From JAAZCI01 sp046462535 (lineage in GTDB: Bacteria; Pseudomonadota; Gammaproteobacteria; Cardiobacteriales; Wohlfahrtiimonadaceae): a DNA stretch of 19,272 bases. The notes under the pieces are model-generated. The model made no database searches and was not told the origin of the DNA. It was given only the letters and a program-made list of their open reading frames with translations. The stretch covers positions 1 through 19,272 of the forward strand of contig JBKGVF010000005.1 in NCBI GenBank assembly GCA_046462535.1, in the 5' to 3' direction. Positions 14,477 through 19,272 of the stretch are shown piece by piece (the first letter of the stretch is position 1; every line of letters begins with the position of its first letter). A program made the position numbers and the translations under genes.

Positions 14477-15973
14477 ATGAGTGGCTACCCCCTATTAATT
14501 GGAAAAACAAAAGAGTTAAAAGAGCTTCACCTCCTCTCTAATCTTGCCAATCGTCATGGCTTGATTACAGGGGCAACGGGAACCGGCAAAACTGTAACAT
14601 TACAGAAGATGGCAGAGTCTTTTTCCCGTATCGGCGTACCTGTCTTTATGGCAGATGTGAAAGGGGATCTTTCAGGAATTCATGCTTCAGGGAGTATTAA
14701 TCCTAAATTACAAGAGCGGCTCGATGCCACCGGCTATAGTGATTGGACGCCAGAGGGTAATCCAGCTACTTTTTGGGATGTGTTTGGTGAGAAGGGGCAT
14801 CCTGTTCGAGCAACGATCTCTGATATGGGACCGATGCTCTTAGCACAACTTTTAAATTTAAATGAAGTGCAGGCTGGTATTTTAAATATTATTTTCCGAG
14901 TCGCTGATGATAATGGTTTATTGCTAATTGATTTTAAAGATTTACGGGCAATGACTCGCTTTGTCAGTGAGAATGCAAAAGAATTGCAGGCTCAATATGG
15001 TAATATTGCTCAAGCCTCTATCGGTGCTATTCAGCGTGGATTATTACAATTAGAGAGTGAGGGTGCCGATTACTTTTTTGGTGAGCCGAATCTCGATATC
15101 TTCGACTTTATGCGTACTGAGGATGGTAAGGGAATGCTCAATATCCTCTCGGCGGAAAAGCTCTATGGGATGCCAAAGCTCTATTCGATGTTTCTGCTCT
15201 GGACATTATCGGAGCTCTATGAGCGATTACCTGAAGTAGGAGATCTCGATAAGCCAAAACTTGTCTTTTTCTTTGATGAGGCCCATCTACTTTTTCGGGA
15301 TGCCCCTAAAGCACTCTTAACGAAAGTGGAGCAGGTAGTGCGCTTAATTCGCTCAAAAGGGGTAGGGATCTACTTTGTCACTCAAAGTCCTCTAGATATT
15401 CCAGACAATATTTTAGGTCAGTTAGGTAATCGTGTTCAACATGCATTACGAGCCTTCACACCTAGAGATCAAAAAGCGGTGCGGGCTGCGGCACAAACGA
15501 TGCGAGCAAACCCAGAATTTGATGCTGAACAGGCAATTGGTGAGCTCTCTACAGGAGAGGCGTTGATCTCTTTTTTAGATGCAAAAGGAGCCCCTACGAT
15601 GGTGGAGCGAGCCTACATTTTAGCGCCTGAGTCACGGATGGGGATCTTAAGTGAGATGGAGCTTAATAATGCAATTAAGCGCTCTTTAATCTATGGGCGT
15701 TACGAGGAGATGATCGACCGAGAGTCTGCCTTTGAGATTTTAGAGAAACATTGGGCTAAGGAGGAAGAGAGGGAGGGGCAGAAGGAGTCATCCGCAACAA
15801 AAGAACGTATGGCAGAAGATGGTTTGGTCAGTGCAATTCGAGGTTTTATCTTTGGTTCAACGGGGCCACGGGGTGGGCGCCGTGATGGTTTGGTTCAAAC
15901 AGCAAGTAAAACCATTATCCGAAAAATTAGTAATGAGATTGCGCGGGGGATTTTGGGTGGACGGCGCCGGTAA
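14477..15973 (+). CDS. yjgR: HerA-like P-loop ATPase of the DUF853/YjgR family
   Basis: Conserved ATPase of unknown role, resembling the HerA/VirB4/FtsK-type hexameric motors. The 498 residues have Walker A GATGTGKTV (32-40), Walker B LVFFFDEAHLLF (262-273), IRSKGVGIYFVTQSP (about 288-302, the sensor-like Gln region) and RVQHALRAFTP, followed by a charged segment (420-455) and a Gly/Arg-rich end (GSTGPRGGRRDG, and GGRRR at the terminus). As I recall E. coli YjgR, the match is close over the whole length. ATG at 14477 is preferred over the in-frame GTG at 14456 because AGGAG (14467-14471) lies five bases upstream and MSGYPLLIG aligns with the YjgR start. It stands alone between terminators; nothing nearby suggests a partner such as a NurA nuclease. 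Confidence 0.94.
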   Translation: MSGYPLLIGKTKELKELHLLSNLANRHGLITGATGTGKTVTLQKMAESFSRIGVPVFMADVKGDLSGIHASGSINPKLQERLDATGYSDWTPEGNPATFWDVFGEKGHPVRATISDMGPMLLAQLLNLNEVQAGILNIIFRVADDNGLLLIDFKDLRAMTRFVSENAKELQAQYGNIAQASIGAIQRGLLQLESEGADYFFGEPNLDIFDFMRTEDGKGMLNILSAEKLYGMPKLYSMFLLWTLSELYERLPEVGDLDKPKLVFFFDEAHLLFRDAPKALLTKVEQVVRLIRSKGVGIYFVTQSPLDIPDNILGQLGNRVQHALRAFTPRDQKAVRAAAQTMRANPEFDAEQAIGELSTGEALISFLDAKGAPTMVERAYILAPESRMGILSEMELNNAIKRSLIYGRYEEMIDRESAFEILEKHWAKEEEREGQKESSATKERMAEDGLVSAIRGFIFGSTGPRGGRRDGLVQTASKTIIRKISNEIARGILGGRRR

Positions 15974-15989
15974 GAGTATAAGCGATGTT

Positions 15990-16020
15990 GAGGGCTAGAG
16001 TGATCTGAGCCCTCTTTTTT
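15990..16020 (+). terminator. Rho-independent terminator of yjgR
   Basis: Stem GAGGGCT/AGCCCTC (15990-15996 with 16008-16014), extended inside by AGA/TCT, then six T (16015-16020). No T run on the minus strand, so it serves yjgR only. Confidence 0.85.
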
Positions 16021-16032
16021 ATTGAGTGATCA

Positions 16033-16050
16033 CGTTAACTTACTTTAACG
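16033..16050. repeat. inverted repeat over the usp stop codon
   Basis: CGTTAA-CTTACT-TTAACG: perfect six-base arms with a six-base loop. The minus-strand stop (TAA) is at 16037-16035. There is no T run, so it is not a standard terminator. Confidence 0.55.
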
Positions 16051-16472
16051 GTGAGAATATCACATGGTGAATCGTTCACAATCGATCCGGTTGTTGATCC
16101 TAATAGGAGAGCTAAACCGTGGCGCGTGTGAGAGCCAACCACTAATAGATCCACATCGAGCTCAGCTGCTGCTTTTAAAATCCCCTCTTTTGTAGAGAGC
16201 GCAGAGATCACTAGAGTATCGGCATCAGGAATACCGAGCTTATGAGAGAGCTCCCGCATCGCTTTTTTTGCTTCTGCTACCATCTCATCATCGGAAACTT
16301 GCGGGATTACGGGCATCAGTTCGTAGCCGGCACTAATGCTAATTCCCTCCAAGATGTTGAGCAGTGTAATTTTAGCGTGATTACGTTTTGCAACGACTAG
16401 GGCTTGTCGGCCAACCTTCTCTGCATCTTCTGACTGATCAACAGCCACTAAAACATGTCTATATTCCGCCAT
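16035..16472 (-). CDS. universal stress protein (UspA superfamily)
   Basis: A single 145-residue Usp domain with an alpha/beta Rossmann-like fold: first strand HVLVAVDQSEDA (6-17), TLLNI (36-40), and the C-terminal nucleotide loop LLVVGSHTRHG (109-119) plus GSTTGSIV (125-132), ending CDILTVKV. The usual ATP-binding pattern is G-x2-G-x9-G-S/T. Here Gly113 and Gly125-Ser126 are present, but the second position is Thr116, so ATP binding cannot be assumed. GAGGT lies about eight bases before the ATG. The leader contains a small hairpin GATGGG/CCCATC (16513-16530). The gene is divergent from prfC. Family members help survival under starvation and stress, but the specific role here is unknown. Confidence 0.9.
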   Translation of the reverse strand: MAEYRHVLVAVDQSEDAEKVGRQALVVAKRNHAKITLLNILEGISISAGYELMPVIPQVSDDEMVAEAKKAMRELSHKLGIPDADTLVISALSTKEGILKAAAELDVDLLVVGSHTRHGLALLLGSTTGSIVNDSPCDILTVKVS

Positions 16473-16589
16473 TCTCTTTACCTCATCTTACCGATCATTA
16501 GTTTTCTCTATTGATGGGGTGTTACCCATCTTTTATAAGCTTTAGTCTACCACTAACCCACTTTTACTAAAACTGGAAAGCAAAAATTG

Positions 16590-16599
16590 GGGTACAATA
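16590..16599 (+). promoter_or_regulatory. -10 region for prfC (candidate)
   Basis: GGGTACAATA with TACAAT at 16593-16598, identical to the ten bases upstream of yjgR. A convincing -35 is not seen. The predicted leader is about 36 bases. Confidence 0.4.
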
Positions 16600-16640
16600 G
16601 GCACTCACTTTTTTATAGCTAGACGATAGATTAAGGTTCG

Positions 16641-18230
16641 ATGAGTAAATTAACTAAAGAAGTCAATAGACGCCGTACATTCGCAATTATCGCTCACCCT
16701 GACGCAGGGAAAACGACAATGACAGAGAAGCTTCTTCTCTTTGGGGGCGCTATTAATTTAGCAGGTTCTGTTAAAGGGCGTAAAGCAGCAAGACATGCAA
16801 CATCCGACTGGATGGAGCTAGAAAAACAGCGGGGAATCTCGGTTACATCATCAGTGATGCAATTCCCCTATCGTGATTATATGATTAATCTTCTTGATAC
16901 CCCAGGACATCAAGATTTCTCGGAGGATACCTATCGTACATTAACTGCGGTCGATTCAGCGTTGATGATGATTGACTGTGCAGCAGGGGTAGAAGAGCAG
17001 ACGATTAAGCTAATGAATGTCTGTCGCCTTCGCGATACGCCGATTATCACCTTTATTAATAAGCTTGATCGTGATGGTAAAGATCCTATCGATCTTTTAG
17101 ATGAGGTGGAAGAGGTCTTAAAGATCAATTGTGCTCCCGTGACATGGCCGATCGGCATGGGGCGAGATCTGCAAGGGGTTTACCATATTTTAGAGGATTA
17201 TATCCATCTTTATGATCGTGAAGAGCGGGGGACTACCAGCCAAGGAAAGATCATTAAGGGACTCGATAGTAGTGAGCTTGATGAGGTTTTAGGGAAAGAG
17301 CGTGCTGATGAGTTTCGTGAAGAGGTTGAGCTTGTACAAGTGGCGAGTCACACCTTCGACTTAGAAGAGTATCGCGCAGGGCGCTTAACCCCTGTCTACT
17401 TTGGTTCAGCCATTACCAACTTTGGGGTACAAGAGATGCTCGATGGGTTTGTTAAGATGGCACCAGCCCCTACTGTGCAAATAGCGACAACGAGAGAGGT
17501 TGCCGCAACTGAAGAGCCCTTTACTGGCTTTGTCTTTAAGGTTCAGGCGAATATGGATCCACGCCATCGAGACCGTATAGCCTTTTTGAGGATCTGTTCA
17601 GGAGCATATCGTCCAGGGATGAGCGCCCACCATGTCCGCATAAATCGTACGATTCGAATTCCAGAGGCGATGACTTTTATGGCTTCAGATCGAGAACATC
17701 TAGAAGAGGCGTATGCGGGAGATATTATCGGTATCTATAATCATGGCACGATTCGAATTGGGGATACTTTTACTGAAGGGGAGGAGCTCAGCTTTAAAGG
17801 CATTCCCGACTTTGCACCAGAGCTCTTTCGTCGGGCCCAATTACGCGATCCGTTAAAAATGAAGCATTTAGAGCGGGGCTTGGCTCAGCTTTGTGAGGAG
17901 GGGGCAACCCAGCTCTTTAAGCCACTGCGGAATAACGATCTGATTATTGGCGCAGTGGGTGTGCTTCAGTTTGATGTGGTGGCTCACCGCCTTAAGCTTG
18001 AATATAACGTTGATTGTGCTTTTGAGCCTGTCGAAGTGGCGACAGCTCGCTGGGTTCGTGCCGAAGATCCTAAGGCATTTGAGACTTTTAAGAATCGGGT
18101 ACAGGATAACTTAGCACTCGATCACCATGGGGAGTATGTCTATATAGCACCAACACGTGTCAATCTCCACTTAACGGAAGAGCGCTTCCCCGATATTAAG
18201 TTTGAAGCGTATCGTGAGATTCATAATTAA
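16641..18230 (+). CDS. prfC: peptide chain release factor 3 (RF3)
   Basis: Translational GTPase that removes RF1/RF2 from the ribosome after peptide release. The 529 residues equal the E. coli length. GTPase motifs: G1 AHPDAGKTT (18-26), G2 RGISV (64-68), G3 DTPGHQDF (86-93), G4 NKLDRD (140-145), and GSAITNFGV in the G5 region. Domain 2 (about 290-380) and the C-terminal EF-G-III/V-like domain follow. The phrase RTLTAVDSALMMIDCAAGVE and the AHPDAGKTT P-loop identify RF3 rather than EF-G. AAGG (16633-16636) is four bases before the ATG, a short spacing. A terminator follows. Confidence 0.97.
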   Translation: MSKLTKEVNRRRTFAIIAHPDAGKTTMTEKLLLFGGAINLAGSVKGRKAARHATSDWMELEKQRGISVTSSVMQFPYRDYMINLLDTPGHQDFSEDTYRTLTAVDSALMMIDCAAGVEEQTIKLMNVCRLRDTPIITFINKLDRDGKDPIDLLDEVEEVLKINCAPVTWPIGMGRDLQGVYHILEDYIHLYDREERGTTSQGKIIKGLDSSELDEVLGKERADEFREEVELVQVASHTFDLEEYRAGRLTPVYFGSAITNFGVQEMLDGFVKMAPAPTVQIATTREVAATEEPFTGFVFKVQANMDPRHRDRIAFLRICSGAYRPGMSAHHVRINRTIRIPEAMTFMASDREHLEEAYAGDIIGIYNHGTIRIGDTFTEGEELSFKGIPDFAPELFRRAQLRDPLKMKHLERGLAQLCEEGATQLFKPLRNNDLIIGAVGVLQFDVVAHRLKLEYNVDCAFEPVEVATARWVRAEDPKAFETFKNRVQDNLALDHHGEYVYIAPTRVNLHLTEERFPDIKFEAYREIHN

Positions 18231-18236
18231 ATGAAT
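18219..18236 (+). repeat. inverted repeat with the prfC stop codon in its loop
   Basis: ATTCAT (18219-18224) and ATGAAT (18231-18236) flank AATTAA, whose last three bases are the stop. The outer AGAT/ATCT can extend the pairing past a two-base bulge. Confidence 0.5.
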
Positions 18237-18259
18237 ATCTGATTAGTTCAAGTGGATAG

Positions 18260-18286
18260 AGCTCATCCTTTTGATGAGCTTTTTTT
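18260..18286 (+). terminator. Rho-independent terminator of prfC
   Basis: Perfect 8-bp stem AGCTCATC/GATGAGCT (18260-18267 with 18273-18280), loop CTTTT, then seven T (18280-18286). Confidence 0.92.
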
Positions 18287-18299
18287 ATGCCAGAGTCGT

Positions 18300-18305
18300 T
18301 ATAAT
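18300..18305 (+). promoter_or_regulatory. -10 box for mrr (candidate)
   Basis: A perfect TATAAT sits 28 bases before the mrr ATG and just past the prfC terminator. The hexamer 17 bases upstream (AGCTTT) is a poor -35. Confidence 0.45.
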
Positions 18306-18333
18306 GGGGTGAAATATTTAAGGAGGAAAGAGA

Positions 18334-19272
18334 ATGTTCACGTACGAAGATGCGATGCGTCCTGTTTTAGATTTTCTTAAATCTGGAGAAGTTTGGCAGA
18401 AACGAGAGATTACAGAAGCAATTTTAGGTGAGCGATATTTTAATCTTACTGAAGCGGATAAAGCGGAGCGAACGGCATCGGGAACAGGACTTTATGCGGG
18501 ACGTGTTGGATGGGCGTTGAGTTATCTTTATCAAGCGGGGCTAATCACAAGACCAAAACGTGCTCACTATAAAATTACTGATCGGGGATTGGAAACACTT
18601 CAGAAGAATGTTGCTGTGACTAAGCAGTATTTAGAAGAATTTGAGCAGTTTCAAGATTTTCTTGGGCGCGATAATCGGAATCTTAAAATCAAAAAGAATT
18701 CTGAGCGATTAACGGCGATCGATGAGAGTAAGAATGAAGCTGAAGAGTTTGGGGCAACACCAGAGGAGGTTGTAGATCAGCAGTTGGGAATTATCCACAA
18801 AGAACTCTCCAGTGAGCTGCTCGAAGAGATTCTTGCAAAAGATGCATTCTTCTTTGAGGATTTGGTTGTCAAACTCCTCTATAAAATGGGGTATGGAAGT
18901 CATGTGGATCAGGCGAAAGTGACGAAAAGAAGTGGTGATGATGGCATTGATGGAATCATCTCCTCCGATCGTTTGGGGCTAGATACTATCTATGTTCAGG
19001 CAAAACGTTACGCAACGGATAATATTGTGGGCAATAATCAGATCCGAGACTTTATGGGAGCGCTATTGCAGAAAGGAGCGACCAAAGGGGTCTTTATTAC
19101 CACGTCCGATTTTTCCGATTCCGCTAAAAGGGCGGTAAGAGAGAATCGCCATCAGGTGATCGCTCTGATTAATGGGCAGCAGCTCACTTCACTGATGATC
19201 GAATATAATCTCGGCGTCTCCATTGAGCGAGAGATCCATATTAAGCGCTTAGATAGCGACTTTTTTGATGAA
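18334..19272 (+). CDS. mrr: Mrr-type restriction endonuclease (type IV, modified-DNA-targeting), cut by the right edge
   Basis: An open frame of 313 codons with no stop inside the window. Residues 6-90 form a winged-helix Mrr N-terminal domain (GWALSYLYQAGLITRP at 59-74), 95-165 a charged helical linker, and 170-290 the PD-(D/E)xK-type Mrr catalytic domain: FEDLVVKLLYKMGYG (174-188), SGDDGIDGII with Asp206 (200-209), VQAKRY with Gln222 and Lys224 (221-226) and GVFITTSDFSDSA (252-264). The Q-x-K variant is normal for Mrr. E. coli Mrr (304 residues) ends soon after the LD-x-D-(Y/F)-F motif, seen here at 306-311, so only a few codons should be missing. The start has an excellent AGGAGG (18321-18326) seven bases upstream. 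Mrr cleaves methylated foreign DNA; no methylase is visible in this window. Confidence 0.95.
   Translation, partial: MFTYEDAMRPVLDFLKSGEVWQKREITEAILGERYFNLTEADKAERTASGTGLYAGRVGWALSYLYQAGLITRPKRAHYKITDRGLETLQKNVAVTKQYLEEFEQFQDFLGRDNRNLKIKKNSERLTAIDESKNEAEEFGATPEEVVDQQLGIIHKELSSELLEEILAKDAFFFEDLVVKLLYKMGYGSHVDQAKVTKRSGDDGIDGIISSDRLGLDTIYVQAKRYATDNIVGNNQIRDFMGALLQKGATKGVFITTSDFSDSAKRAVRENRHQVIALINGQQLTSLMIEYNLGVSIEREIHIKRLDSDFFDE

Noticed and set aside
16513..16538. Plus-strand terminator (GATGGG/CCCATC followed by TTTT)
   Set aside because: No plus-strand gene ends nearby and the stem is only 6 bp; it is more likely a hairpin in the usp leader.
18709..18903. 64-codon minus-strand frame
   Set aside because: It lies wholly inside the mrr coding sequence in a shadow frame, with no ribosome site or recognisable motif.

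Overview
This window is a stretch of gammaproteobacterial chromosome carrying mostly housekeeping genes. It is moderately AT-rich by eye. Almost every protein reads as a direct counterpart of an Escherichia coli gene (YheS, FolP, HemC, HemD/HemX, HemY, Cmk, RpsA, IhfB, IspD, IspF, MetG, YjgR, PrfC, Mrr). The local order cmk-rpsA-ihfB is typical of the class, but the overall gene order is not enterobacterial. The AT-rich codon use and the fused HemD-HemX suggest a small-genome lineage such as the Cardiobacteriales (Wohlfahrtiimonas/Ignatzschineria type); that placement is an inference from memory only.

Layout. 1-1170 (-) is the N-terminal 390 codons of a YheS-type ABC-F ATPase cut by the left edge. 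It diverges from a FabG-like short-chain reductase at 1253-2014 (+). folP (2074-2922, -) converges on that reductase across a hairpin terminator. 3020-7558 (-) is a tightly overlapping haem operon, hemC -> hemDX fusion -> hemY, closed by a long nested terminator. A roughly 300-base divergent region separates it from cmk (7862-8533, +). An unusual structured, repeat-containing, Shine-Dalgarno-less leader then leads into rpsA (8717-10387), followed by ihfB (10564-10866), ispD-ispF (10972-12176, overlapping by 4 bases), metG (12265-14343) and a yjgR-type HerA/DUF853 ATPase (14477-15973). A universal stress protein lies on the minus strand (16035-16472) and diverges from prfC (16641-18230). The window ends inside, probably only a few codons short of the end of, a type IV restriction endonuclease gene mrr (18334-19272).

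How the genes work together. HemC and HemD make hydroxymethylbilane and uroporphyrinogen III, while HemX and HemY are membrane-anchored accessory proteins. IspD and IspF are consecutive MEP-pathway enzymes. RpsA, MetG, PrfC and the ABC-F protein all act in translation. Mrr is the only accessory (defence) gene.

The coding content is conventional, and I see no CRISPR array, prophage, insertion sequence or RNA gene. The most interesting material is non-coding: (1) the cmk-rpsA leader, with a GNRA-capped hairpin, a bipartite stem-loop, two 15-base tandem repeats and two 10-base tandem repeats, and no Shine-Dalgarno; (2) an ihfB start site whose Shine-Dalgarno sits in the loop of a perfect 8-bp hairpin, downstream of a 23-base operator-like dyad; (3) several stop codons embedded in inverted repeats; and (4) possible promoters nested inside terminators before folP and ispD.
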